From contig JAEYKI010000006.1 in assembly GCA_023408315.1 (NCBI GenBank), positions 62,001 to 126,000 on the forward strand: a stretch of DNA of 64,000 bases, given 5' to 3'. The notes beneath the pieces are model-generated. The model was not told where the DNA came from. It made no database searches and saw nothing but the letters and a program-made list of their open reading frames with translations. The position numbers and the translations under genes were made by a program. Below are positions 8,536-17,716 of this stretch, piece after piece. Positions within the stretch are counted from its first letter, which is position 1. Each line of letters opens with the position of its first letter. Origin of the DNA: Bacillota bacterium. Its GTDB lineage: Bacteria; Bacillota; Clostridia; Christensenellales; Christensenellaceae.

Positions 8536-9942
8536 TTATTTTCCCGGAGGATTGTCCAACATGTTAAACAACTTATTAGCGTGTTTGGACATAGCCCCAT
8601 GTTCAGGCTTACAGTGCTTATCATAGAGTGGTTTGTAGATTTCCTTATCATGAATAGGGCATCCTACCGGGCAGCCAGTTGAAGCCGCTGCACCTATCAT
8701 ATCGACGCAACGGTTACATGCGATGCAGGTCTTCTTTTCCACCAGCCCTCCATACTTCAGTATATCGTTGGCAAAATCAGGATATGCCCACGGCAGGCGT
8801 CCGAAGCCGGGGAGATCATAATTTCCCGCTTCAATTCCACCCGCGGCAAAATATGGTTGAAAATGTTTAGGCCATGCGAATGTACCCGTCATCACGACAG
8901 CATCGGGAATTGCCTTTTTTGCTTTTTTCGCAAAGCTCTGATAAAGAGCCATCGCCTTCAATTGGTGCTCCTGTGGATAAGTCATGCCACGGTTGTACGG
9001 CATCTGTATATGTGTTGCGTGATTTTTCCCTGCACTTACATTGAGGAGGCGGACGCCGCGTTCTAGCAGCAGCTTGAATAGTTTCAATGGTTCTTCAAGG
9101 TCAGGAGTCATGGAACCGTCTTTCTTCATACCCCAGCCGTACGGATATGGTATTAAGTCACATGCGTTTATGCGGATTGCCTGAGAGATGCCAACTTCCG
9201 TCTTCACCCTGTCTACTGTTTCCAATAAAAAGCGCGTACGATTTTCAAATGATTCGCCACCGTAAATGCTATTTTTCCTTGTGAATGAACTCAGTATATC
9301 GGAGATCAGATAGCCATGGCAAGACTTAATATCCACACAATCAAATCCGGCTTCCTTAAAAAGCATTGCTCCTTTTACAAACTCATCCTGAACAAGTTTC
9401 AGCTGGTCGTCGGTAATTATGGTCTCGTTCTTTTTTACGATATAAGGATTTTCCGCTGGAACATACTGCGGTATGCTTTCAATAAGCGGATACGTACCAT
9501 CGCCATCCAAGCGTGAATTCCGGCCGGTATTTACGAGTTGAACGATCAGATAAGGAGGTATGCCGTCGCTCGCACTATCGCGGATCTCTTTTACCAGCCG
9601 TTTGAACACTGGCATGTTTTTCTCAGTAATATGCATCTGCCAGCGACTTGTTTGCGCCCAATGCGAAACCGAACATGCTTCAAACCAAAGTAATCCACAT
9701 CCTCCTGCGGAAAACCTTCGGTAACGGCGAAATGTCAGGTCTGAGGGCGTACCATCCCGGTCCGCATCAAAACCTTCCAGCGGCTGTATGGATAAACGGT
9801 TTTTCAATTGTACTCCATTTACTTCGATCGGCTTTGTGAATACGCTAAAATTCTCACTAAGCGGCAGATCAACCCCCAGTTCCTCAATGTCTTTCCGTAT
9901 TTCGTCTAACGACTTATAATTGAAAAGCTGCCAATTTAACAT
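8536..9942 (-). CDS. Old-Yellow-Enzyme family FMN/4Fe-4S oxidoreductase
   Basis: 468 residues from the ATG at 9942, which has an AGAAAGGGG ribosome binding site; the longer frame to 9972 has none. The TIM-barrel FMN domain shows KNRLSIQPLEG, the YRRFSAGGCGLLWFEA strand and DCVDIKSCHGYLISDILS. The C-terminal cysteine cluster CIACNRC with two later cysteines (TGCPVGC) resembles the 4Fe-4S site of 2,4-dienoyl-CoA reductase-like members, but the long flavin/NAD domain of those enzymes is missing. It reduces an activated C=C or a related substrate with NAD(P)H. The gene lies between the AraC regulator and ribulokinase, suggesting a role in catabolism of a modified glycoside or aglycone, which is inference. 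Confidence 0.82.
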   Translation of the reverse strand: MLNWQLFNYKSLDEIRKDIEELGVDLPLSENFSVFTKPIEVNGVQLKNRLSIQPLEGFDADRDGTPSDLTFRRYRRFSAGGCGLLWFEACSVSHWAQTSRWQMHITEKNMPVFKRLVKEIRDSASDGIPPYLIVQLVNTGRNSRLDGDGTYPLIESIPQYVPAENPYIVKKNETIITDDQLKLVQDEFVKGAMLFKEAGFDCVDIKSCHGYLISDILSSFTRKNSIYGGESFENRTRFLLETVDRVKTEVGISQAIRINACDLIPYPYGWGMKKDGSMTPDLEEPLKLFKLLLERGVRLLNVSAGKNHATHIQMPYNRGMTYPQEHQLKAMALYQSFAKKAKKAIPDAVVMTGTFAWPKHFQPYFAAGGIEAGNYDLPGFGRLPWAYPDFANDILKYGGLVEKKTCIACNRCVDMIGAAASTGCPVGCPIHDKEIYKPLYDKHCKPEHGAMSKHANKLFNMLDNPPGK

Positions 9943-10294
9943 GATTTTTTCCCCTTTCTTCGCCAGAAGCATTGAATATAATAGGTATTTTAACTGTACT
10001 TAAAATACGTTTTTTAAATTTCTTGCATCTTTGTGATATGTAATCACGCGATTATTTACGTCATCGTCTGCATCTTCGGGCCGAGATATCAGCAAGAACG
10101 TGTACAACACGGTTAGGCATTGTCATTTTTCCAATTTAAATTGGAGAAAAAATATGTTTGAGCCATTTTTTACTCCTTACATTAATTATTTCTTGAAAGT
10201 TCAAGTATAGTTTAAATATATATTTTTAAACGTATGGCAACAATGTCAAAACCAATGGAATTTCTATCCTTTTTGGCTGATTAAAATAAGCTGT
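9943..10294. promoter_or_regulatory. Intergenic promoter region with 16-bp palindrome
   Basis: No gene seen. A perfect palindrome TCCAATTTAAATTGGA at 10130-10145 is flanked by T and A runs that extend the symmetry imperfectly. Its position 190 bp upstream of the OYE start fits an operator or a weak terminator of the upstream AraC gene. Confidence 0.4.
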
Positions 10295-11179
10295 TTAAAT
10301 ACATGCATCAAATATACATGCATTTCTATATTCCAAAGGAGCCATATGTACAAACTGTTCAAATAGCCTATAAAAGTAGGACATATTGCTAAAATTACAA
10401 TATGCCGCAATACTCTCCACGCTCGATCCGGTAGTTATCAGCATACGCTGCACCTCTGAAATTTTCAACCGGAGTATGTAAGACTTAACACTTATATGCA
10501 TTGCTTCTTTAAAAATATGGCGAAAACGCGAGACACTCAAATGTGCATTGGCAGCAACATCTTCAGTCTTGAGGTTGTCAAGAAAATGATTATTTATATA
10601 GGCAATTGCCTCATTTATTAATACGGAATTTGAGTGTTTTGGCAAAAGCCCAGCCGGATATGTCTGCAAAAAATAGCTGCGCAATTTTGAAACAATGAAC
10701 TTTATTAATGCATCTATTTCCAGTTCGTATCCAAGTTTTTGCTCATTATATATTACCTTCAATTTTTCCGCCAGTTCTCCGACTTCCGCAGCTACAGGAA
10801 TAGTATGATTGATAACTTTATCAACCTTATCCGGATCATAACGAAACGGTTGCAAATATTGATATTGGTAAGTGTCGCTGCCCTTAGGCGCCACAAAATC
10901 CTCTGAAAGTTCGATCATAATAAAGGCGCTCCCGTTATGATCGGCCGCCATGCATTTATGCTGCTCCAAGCTGTAAATTAAAATAATATCGCCTTTACTG
11001 ATAGAATATTCATTCCTGCCAACCGTATAGATTCCCATACCATTTGTACAAATTGAAATCTGTTGATGCGGATGGCAATGAAGCAACGTGCCGTCACTTT
11101 GCAACAGCGTTTCCCGGACATTCATCTTTTTCCCGCCTAAAAAATCAGCATTCTTGTAATCCACCATAGCGCCACACAC
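10295..11179 (-). CDS. AraC-family regulator with cupin N-domain (paralogue 1)
   Basis: Up to 294 residues. An AraC-type cupin sensing domain (LLHCHPHQQISICTNGMG and a following beta barrel) is followed by two helix-turn-helix motifs at about 190-285 (LSVSRFRHIFKEAMHISVKSY and CNFSNMSYFYRLFEQF). The second ATG, at residue 5 (11167), aligns with the start of the paralogue at 17717-18610 and may be the real one. It sits directly after the ABC ATPase gene (11 bp gap) and before the OYE and ribulokinase genes. It most likely activates the sugar genes in response to the imported sugar. The pair shares strong similarity over the whole length (for example DKVI/QRVEPL region and FRYD motif). Confidence 0.88.
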   Translation of the reverse strand: MCGAMVDYKNADFLGGKKMNVRETLLQSDGTLLHCHPHQQISICTNGMGIYTVGRNEYSISKGDIILIYSLEQHKCMAADHNGSAFIMIELSEDFVAPKGSDTYQYQYLQPFRYDPDKVDKVINHTIPVAAEVGELAEKLKVIYNEQKLGYELEIDALIKFIVSKLRSYFLQTYPAGLLPKHSNSVLINEAIAYINNHFLDNLKTEDVAANAHLSVSRFRHIFKEAMHISVKSYILRLKISEVQRMLITTGSSVESIAAYCNFSNMSYFYRLFEQFVHMAPLEYRNACIFDACI

Positions 11180-11190
11180 ATTTGTTTTCT

Positions 11191-12696
11191 TTATTCTCCT
11201 ACCATCTTTCCAAGCAAGGCAGATTTTTGAATCCGTCTGTCATAGTTATCCAATTCAGCGACAATGCTGCCATGCTTTATAACCAGCACCCGATCGGCAA
11301 GGTTCATAATCTCTTCCAGCTCATCGGAAATAAACAAAATCGCCATTCCTTTTTTGGCCAATTCATTTACTAAATTGTAAATTTCTTCTTTTGCACCAAT
11401 ATCCACGCCTCTTGTAGGCTGATCCATTATAAGGACAACCGGTTCAACGGAAAGCCATTTGCCAATTACTACTTTTTGTTGATTTCCTCCGCTCAGGGAA
11501 ATAGCGTCTTGATACATGGAAGAACACTTGATTTTTAATTTGTCTATTAAATACTGTGCATTCCGTCTTAATTTTGTATGTTGGATAAGTCCATTTTTTT
11601 TCATTTTATCAAGCGCAATAATGCCCATATTATCCATGATTGATCTTGAGGTGAGCAAACCATCTGATTTTCTATTTTCGGGAATATAGCCAACTCTTAA
11701 CTTTGCAGATTTCTCCGGATTGTTTTTATTGACATTGACTGCTTTCCCCTCAATAATAATCTGCCCTCTCGCCTTCTTCTCAATTCCAAAAATGATTTGA
11801 GCGGTCTCCGTTCTCCCGGATCCCATTGCGCCCGCCAAACCCAGAACCTCTCCCTTTCTGATCTGAAAAGATACATCTTTTACAATCCCTTTTGATTGCA
11901 TAAGATTTTTCGCCTCAAAAACGACCTCATCTTTCGGCTTGTCGCGTAAAAACTGAATTTCTCCTACGTTTTTATGCCCCACCATCCACTCTACTATTTG
12001 CTGCTGCGTACATTCAGATATCTCTGTAGTGATAATTTTTTGCCCGTTCCTCAATACTGTTGCACGGTCGGCTATTCTAAAGACTTCCTCCAAATAGTGG
12101 GATATGTAAATAATGCTTATTCCCCTGGCTTTTAAATCTTTAATCAGCACGAATAAATTGTCAATCTCTGAAATGGATAGTGAAGAAGTTGGCTCGTCCA
12201 TTATGATCACATCCGGATTCAAGGCAATTGAACGCGCTATAAGCACCAATTGCTGCTTTGCGGTTGACAGATTTGAAACCAGTTCATCAGCCTGAATATT
12301 TATTGACAGACGGTCTAGTAATTCCTGGGCATTTTTTCTCATCTGTTTATGATTAATAAAATTTTTTCCATTGTTTTCATAGCCCAAATACATATTGCTG
12401 CATACGTCCAGGTTCGGCACCAATTCCAGCTCCTGATGGATCATGGCAATTCCCTTTAATGATGCATCATGGGGATCAGTAAGATGAATCGTATTGCCAT
12501 TTAATTTAATCTGGCCATCGTACGAGACAAAAATGCCATTCAGTATTTTCATTAAGGTAGACTTTCCAGCCCCGTTTGCACCCAGCAAAGCATGAATCTC
12601 ACCTTTTTTCAATTCAAAATCAACAGTATCCAATACTTTGTTGGCGTTAAATTTCTTCGTTATTTGATTCATTTCCAATATAATATTTTCCGACAC
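11191..12696 (-). CDS. Ribose/galactoside-type ABC importer, double ATPase
   Basis: About 501 residues with two ABC domains, each about 240 residues, as in RbsA/MglA. The first half has the Walker A GANGAGKST, signature LSTAKQQLV and Walker B VIIMDEPTSSL. The second half has the degenerate Walker A GAMGSGRTE, signature LSGGNQQKV and VLIMDQPTRGVD, a pattern usual for this family. The start is placed at GTG 12696, nine bases after AGAGG; a GTG at 12705 is possible. It energises the permease encoded four codons upstream. It is cytoplasmic and membrane associated. Confidence 0.93.
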   Translation of the reverse strand: MSENIILEMNQITKKFNANKVLDTVDFELKKGEIHALLGANGAGKSTLMKILNGIFVSYDGQIKLNGNTIHLTDPHDASLKGIAMIHQELELVPNLDVCSNMYLGYENNGKNFINHKQMRKNAQELLDRLSINIQADELVSNLSTAKQQLVLIARSIALNPDVIIMDEPTSSLSISEIDNLFVLIKDLKARGISIIYISHYLEEVFRIADRATVLRNGQKIITTEISECTQQQIVEWMVGHKNVGEIQFLRDKPKDEVVFEAKNLMQSKGIVKDVSFQIRKGEVLGLAGAMGSGRTETAQIIFGIEKKARGQIIIEGKAVNVNKNNPEKSAKLRVGYIPENRKSDGLLTSRSIMDNMGIIALDKMKKNGLIQHTKLRRNAQYLIDKLKIKCSSMYQDAISLSGGNQQKVVIGKWLSVEPVVLIMDQPTRGVDIGAKEEIYNLVNELAKKGMAILFISDELEEIMNLADRVLVIKHGSIVAELDNYDRRIQKSALLGKMVGE

Positions 12697-12708
12697 AACG
12701 CACACCCT

Positions 12709-13668
12709 CTAATCACGCTTTAATTTTGAGATGTTGGACGCAGCAACCGCCGCGATTATAATAGCCCCAGTTATAAGATTCTGATAGTAGCTCGAGACTC
12801 CTGAAAGTTGTAGAATATTCAAAACAAGGCCCAGGATGATAACGCCAAAAATAGAATTTACAACATCTCCCTTGCCGCCGTCCAGGGAAATGCCGCCTAC
12901 GATGCAAGCGGCGATTACCTTCAATTCATATCCAGTTCCGGCATCCACGGCAGCCATATTTGTACGGCTTAACAAGACGATTCCTCCGCCAGCAGCAAAA
13001 AGGCCGGTCAGCAAGAAGGTAAACAGTCTGTTTTTATCAATGTCAATTCCCGAAAACCAGGCTGCACGTTCATTTCCGCCCATTGCATAGACATATTGTC
13101 CATATTTTGTGTACTTTAAAATAAGCTGCATGATTATTGCTAGTGCAATCCAGATGATCATGGATATAGGAATCGCACCTATCTTTCCCATGCCTATCAC
13201 GCCAAAATCTGTTGGAATGCCTGTAATAGGACGTCCCCCGGTAATAATGAGAACTAAGCCGTTGATCATGGTCATTGTTCCTAAAGTTGCAATAAAGAAA
13301 TTTACTTTCAGTTTAGTCAGCAATAAGCCATTAACGGTCCCAACAATAACCCCAACCAATAATCCGACCAATATAGTGAGCAAATAGTTGTGGGTTGACA
13401 GCAGGGTTTGGCCTGCCACTACTCCTGTCAGGGCCACATTCGCGCCTGCCGAAAGGTCCAATGCTCCGCTTATCAACAGGTATGCCATACCTACAGCCAT
13501 AATTCCAAACACTGCATTTTGCTGCAATAAGTTTAAAATATTATCTGCTGTAAGAAAAACAGGAGAAATTATGCTGCATACAACAATCATTCCAATCATA
13601 ACAAAAAGCATATTGTAATTTTTAATTAAATTGCTTCCGTACTTTATAGTTAAAGTTTTATCCTTCAT
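12709..13668 (-). CDS. Ribose-type ABC importer permease
   Basis: 319 residues from the ATG at 13668; the extra 36 residues of the longer frame lack hydrophobic character and cover the intercistronic stem-loop. Eight or more membrane segments, with the family motif GALDLSAGANVALTGVV near residue 75 and the coupling region AAWFSGIDIDKNRLF. It is a BPD_transp_2 (RbsC-like) protein that forms the membrane channel, probably as a homodimer. It is co-transcribed with the binding protein upstream and the ATPase downstream. Confidence 0.92.
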   Translation of the reverse strand: MKDKTLTIKYGSNLIKNYNMLFVMIGMIVVCSIISPVFLTADNILNLLQQNAVFGIMAVGMAYLLISGALDLSAGANVALTGVVAGQTLLSTHNYLLTILVGLLVGVIVGTVNGLLLTKLKVNFFIATLGTMTMINGLVLIITGGRPITGIPTDFGVIGMGKIGAIPISMIIWIALAIIMQLILKYTKYGQYVYAMGGNERAAWFSGIDIDKNRLFTFLLTGLFAAGGGIVLLSRTNMAAVDAGTGYELKVIAACIVGGISLDGGKGDVVNSIFGVIILGLVLNILQLSGVSSYYQNLITGAIIIAAVAASNISKLKRD

Positions 13669-13712
13669 AAAAAAACCGCTTTCTAAATTTAAAATAGCTC
13701 TAAAACTTTGGC

Positions 13713-13741
13713 TATCCGGCTCAATAGGATCGAGCCGGATA
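13713..13741 (-). other. Intercistronic stem-loop between binding protein and permease genes
   Basis: A ten-bp perfect stem (13713-13722 with 13732-13741, TATCCGGCTC/GAGCCGGATA) has a nine-base loop. There is no good T run, so it is more likely an mRNA-stabilising or partial attenuating element that raises expression of the binding protein over the membrane components. Confidence 0.6.
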
Positions 13742-13769
13742 ACCAACTGAATAAAAATGTTCTTATCAA

Positions 13770-14852
13770 TTACCAAGTAGCAGGATATTGATCAAGATTA
13801 TCTTTTGTAACAATGGGCAGGGGCGTTTTCCACCAGGCATCCACTTTCTGATTTGTTAAAGCCGCATAAACTGCTTGTGTTGAAAGGTATGCCTGTTCCA
13901 TAGGATCCTGACGGACCGTACCATATATTGTCCCATTTTTTATTCCGTCAATAACTTCTTTGGGCAGGTCTCCGCAAACAACTTTCCCTGCCAGTTCTGT
14001 CCTGCTTGCAGCAGTAATTACATCATTAAATGCAACCGCGCCATAGGGGTCCATACTGATTACGCCGTCAAATTCTCCTTTGGGATATCTCGTAATCCAG
14101 GACTGCATAATGACGATATCATCTGCTTTCTGCCATTTGCCATCCTGCTGGTCAATAATCTTCCAGGCAACATTTTTTTCTTTCATATACTGGTTGATAC
14201 CATCCAGACGGCTTTGAACAATGCTATCTGTTACCGGGCCTGTAATCATGCAAATACTGGCGCTAACCGTATCACCGCCTAACATCTTGCTGCATGAAGC
14301 GGCAATCTGATAGCCGTATTGGGTATTATCACCCAGAACATTAGATGCAACTGTTACTCCTTCATAATCCAGTTTACGGTTTACTCCAACCAGAGGGATT
14401 TTCGCATCGCTGGCTTCCTTTAATACCTGGCCCAAAGTACCAGGCGTGTTTTCCATAACAATAATGGCGTCTTTTTTCTGGGTAATCATATTCTGAATGG
14501 TTGAAATCTGGGTATTTGTATCCCACTGCCCATCCTGGATATCCAGCGTAACGCCATACTTTGCCGCCGCCTCATTAAACCCCTGAACCATTGCAGAGCA
14601 GAAAGGAACATTCAGGCCGGCCATCGCGACTCCAACATTGAACTTTTTCCCATCCACCACTTTTACATCGCCGGTTTGTACACCTGCCGGCGATACAGCA
14701 GTTGCAACTGGCGCCGCAGACGGTGCAGCAGCCGTAGACTGAGCTGCGGATGGGGATGCAGAACTTGCGGGCGACTGAGCTGTACAAGCCGTAAAAGAGA
14801 AGCACAGTACAACTGCAAGCGCTACATATAAGATCGCTTTTGTTCTTTTCAT
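13770..14852 (-). CDS. Sugar ABC transporter substrate-binding lipoprotein
   Basis: 360 residues. The signal peptide ends in a lipobox with Cys about residue 23 (SFTAC), then an alanine/serine/proline-rich linker leads to a periplasmic-binding-protein fold of the RbsB type (VGVAMAGLNVPFCSAMVQGF near residue 75, then IIVMENTPGTLGQVL). It binds an unidentified monosaccharide outside the membrane and delivers it to the permease. It has a TCCTCC-type ribosome binding site (AGGAGGAAAG). An eight-bp-arm palindrome lies just upstream at 14882-14899. Confidence 0.92.
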   Translation of the reverse strand: MKRTKAILYVALAVVLCFSFTACTAQSPASSASPSAAQSTAAAPSAAPVATAVSPAGVQTGDVKVVDGKKFNVGVAMAGLNVPFCSAMVQGFNEAAAKYGVTLDIQDGQWDTNTQISTIQNMITQKKDAIIVMENTPGTLGQVLKEASDAKIPLVGVNRKLDYEGVTVASNVLGDNTQYGYQIAASCSKMLGGDTVSASICMITGPVTDSIVQSRLDGINQYMKEKNVAWKIIDQQDGKWQKADDIVIMQSWITRYPKGEFDGVISMDPYGAVAFNDVITAASRTELAGKVVCGDLPKEVIDGIKNGTIYGTVRQDPMEQAYLSTQAVYAALTNQKVDAWWKTPLPIVTKDNLDQYPATW

Positions 14853-14881
14853 TTTTTCTTTCCTCCTTGTTTTTTATAAAA

Positions 14882-14899
14882 GGAATGATGAATCATTCC
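14882..14899. promoter_or_regulatory. Palindromic operator candidate upstream of the sugar-binding protein
   Basis: GGAATGAT-GA-ATCATTCC, a perfect eight-bp-arm inverted repeat, lies between the ribosome binding site and a possible TTGAAC/TATACC minus-strand promoter with 16-bp spacing (about 14909-14930). Confidence 0.4.
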
Positions 14900-14968
14900 A
14901 AAGGTATACAATGAATCAATAATCGTTCAATCTATTATTTTTTAATAAGTATCCGTGCAGGCAATATG

Positions 14969-15628
14969 CTATCGGTCAAAAATTTTCATTGCTTCCTTAT
15001 ATATAGCTCTCGCCAATTTATCATGATTTTTTGCATCCAGGTGAACCGCATCAAGCGTGCTTGCTTCAACAAAATTTGCTGCATCAATAAAGCGGCAGTT
15101 ATTTCTATCCGCAACTTGTTGATAATAATTTTTGAGAGATATATCTTTCTCGAGGCAACCCTTTCCAAACACTTCTCCCGTCCATGTGCTGTAAATATTT
15201 TTTCGCAGGTTTGCAGGAGATACAATTAAGATTTCGGGGCATTTTCCACTTGGCCCATATCCTCCTTGTTTTATTTTTAAAATCAGCTGTTCCAAGCCGC
15301 AGCTTATATGATAGGCGTCTACGCCAAAATACTCCTTTGTATCATTTGTACCAAGCATTAAAATTACCAAATCAACAGGCATTTTGGTCAGCAGGCAACA
15401 GTCTAAATAACGCAGCCCATTTAACCGTTCATCAAAAGGATCGTTAAAAGCCGTAGCGCGGCCGCTTAGTCCCTCTTCCTCCACCCGGAAACCACTTCCC
15501 AATAATTTCTGTAAAATGCCTGTCCATCTAACGTTCCAGGCAAAACGGACGGTTTCTATCGCAGGCCTGGCTGGCTCCGGCTTAAACCCCCACGTATTGG
15601 AATCCCCATAGCATACAATTGTCTTCAT
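14969..15628 (-). CDS. SGNH/GDSL-family hydrolase
   Basis: 219 residues. The block I motif VCYGDSNTWGF (catalytic serine), block III LMLGTNDTK and the C-terminal catalytic DAVHLDAKNH identify an SGNH esterase or lipase-fold hydrolase. There is no signal peptide, so it acts in the cytoplasm, perhaps deacetylating an imported sugar or glycoside. The start lies four bases after the stop of the upstream TIM-barrel gene, indicating one transcript. Confidence 0.88.
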   Translation of the reverse strand: MKTIVCYGDSNTWGFKPEPARPAIETVRFAWNVRWTGILQKLLGSGFRVEEEGLSGRATAFNDPFDERLNGLRYLDCCLLTKMPVDLVILMLGTNDTKEYFGVDAYHISCGLEQLILKIKQGGYGPSGKCPEILIVSPANLRKNIYSTWTGEVFGKGCLEKDISLKNYYQQVADRNNCRFIDAANFVEASTLDAVHLDAKNHDKLARAIYKEAMKIFDR

Positions 15629-15632
15629 ATAA

Positions 15633-16511
15633 TCAGCCTCTTTTACGCGCCAACTCTTCCATCATAGAATAAGACTCCGCAATTTCTATAACAACATCTT
15701 CCGCATCCATGTTTAAAAACCGATCATAAGTGGGGAAGAGCGGTTCAAGCAGCATTGGCCCTGTATACCCTCTGTCTCTAAACATCCGGTAAGGCGTTAA
15801 CGAGTCAATCACGCCAGTTGTCATGGGCATAGCTCTGGTCATATCCAATTGTTCTTTCCTTAACTTACCCGTAACCCCATCGTTTAAATGAAAACATACC
15901 ATACGGTCTACATTTTGTGCAGCCGCATATAAATCGTCAATGTCATCACTGCTGCAAAACCAATGGAATGTATCAAATAAGAATCCCACGCTTTTGTCAA
16001 CCGCGTCTGCAACAGCAAGCGCACCGCTTATTGTATGAATAAAAGGATACTTAAAAGAATTCCTGAGATCATGTGGGCCTAGAAATTCCAAACCATACTG
16101 TATCCCATGATCGCGCATAATTTTATTGATTTGCCTGATCCTTTTAACGTGCCAATCAAAATTCTCGTCATATTGCCTTTCATTATCGCCGGGAAAAACG
16201 TGATTATATGCGTAATGCACTCCCATTTTCTCCCCTGTTTCTGCCCATATCCTTAATGTTTTAAGGGCTTCATCAAAAAGCGCATCTGTCGTATCAGGCG
16301 CGAAGAAATCAACCGGAGTGGGCAGAAGGCTCCATTTAAGGCCGCTATCAAAAACGCATTTCGCTGCCTCTCTTGCTTTTTTGTTGTCAGTTAACAACGA
16401 AGCCGGCGGATTGATCCCGTCAATACCATGCTTTACGAGCAGCGGCGCCAATTCCTGGACACTTTTTTTAACCTTATAAAAAACTTCACTTGCATCAAAA
16501 ACGGAATACAT
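15633..16511 (-). CDS. Xylose isomerase-like TIM-barrel sugar isomerase/epimerase
   Basis: 292 residues of AP-endonuclease-2 fold (PF01261). Metal ligand candidates are E in GLEFLGPHD, D and H in LFDTFHWF, H in VCFHLND and E in MLLEPLFP. It likely isomerises or epimerises a keto-sugar or inosose; the family is too broad to name the substrate. It sits in tandem with a second family member (gap 38 bp) and upstream of the SGNH hydrolase. Confidence 0.85.
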   Translation of the reverse strand: MYSVFDASEVFYKVKKSVQELAPLLVKHGIDGINPPASLLTDNKKAREAAKCVFDSGLKWSLLPTPVDFFAPDTTDALFDEALKTLRIWAETGEKMGVHYAYNHVFPGDNERQYDENFDWHVKRIRQINKIMRDHGIQYGLEFLGPHDLRNSFKYPFIHTISGALAVADAVDKSVGFLFDTFHWFCSSDDIDDLYAAAQNVDRMVCFHLNDGVTGKLRKEQLDMTRAMPMTTGVIDSLTPYRMFRDRGYTGPMLLEPLFPTYDRFLNMDAEDVVIEIAESYSMMEELARKRG

Positions 16512-16549
16512 AATTGTTTCTCCTTATCATTTGATTTGAGTATTGGTTT

Positions 16550-17407
16550 TTATTGTCCCAACGCTTGAAACAATGCCACCTTTTTCATAATGTAATCTAC
16601 ACAGAATGGAATATCTTTTTCCTGCTTTATCCCGTGCAGTATAAATCCGTTATTGTAGCCAATATTTTCAAGCTCAGAAAAGAAGTAATCAAAATCGATT
16701 ATTCCTTTTCCGGCTCCAGTAAATTCGATGCCCGGAGTTTCCAGAAGGTCTTTGCCATGTGCCAATACGACGTCATCTCCTAAAAGATCAAATGCTTCTT
16801 TTATTACAGGGCGCACAAGCTCTTTTTTGGCCATGCCAGCCCTGAACAAATTCGCGCAATCCAGAATCACTTTTAAACGGGATGATCCCATCTCCTCAAT
16901 TAATCTTCTTGCCTTTGCAGGAGTATTTACAATATTTGAGGCTTCGGTTTCTAATCCAAGAGTAACATCATATCTTTCAGCAATTTCAAGCGCTTGTTCC
17001 ATGATCAAAACCATATCTCTCCAGGCCTCTATTGTTTCGTTATCCTGATGGGGCGCCCACATATTCGTTCTGTTTCTTGAACCGGTGCATAAAGTAATTA
17101 ATTCGCAGGATAACCTACTGGATGCCGCTATAATAGTTTCAAGCCTCTTCAAGCCATTGATACGTATATCTATGTCAGGATGCGCCATATTGAAAGTGCC
17201 GTTTACAGCAACTATATCTACATTGTTTTTAGCGGCACAAATACGTATGGGTTCAATCAAAGAATCCGGGATCTCTTCGGGCATTTCCTCATGGCAAACC
17301 GATAAAAAGTCAAACTGAACCTCGGAAAAACCGTAACCTTGAATTTTTTCAAACAATTCAGGAATATTTTCCGCATTCACTTCCGGGCTAAAAATTCCTA
17401 GTTTCAT
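16550..17407 (-). CDS. Second TIM-barrel sugar isomerase/epimerase
   Basis: 285 residues, same fold as its neighbour but diverged. Ligand candidates are E in GLETEASN, D in VILDCANLF and H in VLAHGKD. The last position, usually glutamate, appears to be histidine (FILHGIK), which also occurs in some family members. The start ATG has AAGGAGAAAA about 10 bases upstream. It is the first gene of the TIM-TIM-SGNH-ABC series and follows a 309-bp gap after the AraC gene. Confidence 0.83.
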   Translation of the reverse strand: MKLGIFSPEVNAENIPELFEKIQGYGFSEVQFDFLSVCHEEMPEEIPDSLIEPIRICAAKNNVDIVAVNGTFNMAHPDIDIRINGLKRLETIIAASSRLSCELITLCTGSRNRTNMWAPHQDNETIEAWRDMVLIMEQALEIAERYDVTLGLETEASNIVNTPAKARRLIEEMGSSRLKVILDCANLFRAGMAKKELVRPVIKEAFDLLGDDVVLAHGKDLLETPGIEFTGAGKGIIDFDYFFSELENIGYNNGFILHGIKQEKDIPFCVDYIMKKVALFQALGQ

Positions 17408-17716
17408 TTTTTAATTTTTTCTCCTTTCAAATTATACTGGCATCGAATAAAAGGGTATAAAAAATACGCCTGCGCAAAAAAGCATTAGTATCGTTTTTTA
17501 CTATCAAAACAAGCTGTGCGAATTAAAAGATAACTGTTACTCAATACCAAACATTCACTCTATTCTCTAAGCCATACGAATGATTACACGCTAAGTATAT
17601 GTTTTGTAATATAATTTCTCAATATCAAAAGCGGCAGAAATTATACTATTTTCGGCTATCTAAAAAACAAGCAACCGAAACAGACAATACACTGGATTTG
17701 AATTATCTAATTAAAA
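17408..17716. other. AT-rich intergenic region
   Basis: It holds the leader of the TIM-barrel gene and the region after the AraC stop. No clear -35/-10 pair, terminator, riboswitch or small gene was recognised; activator-dependent transcription from here is plausible but not shown. Confidence 0.4.
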
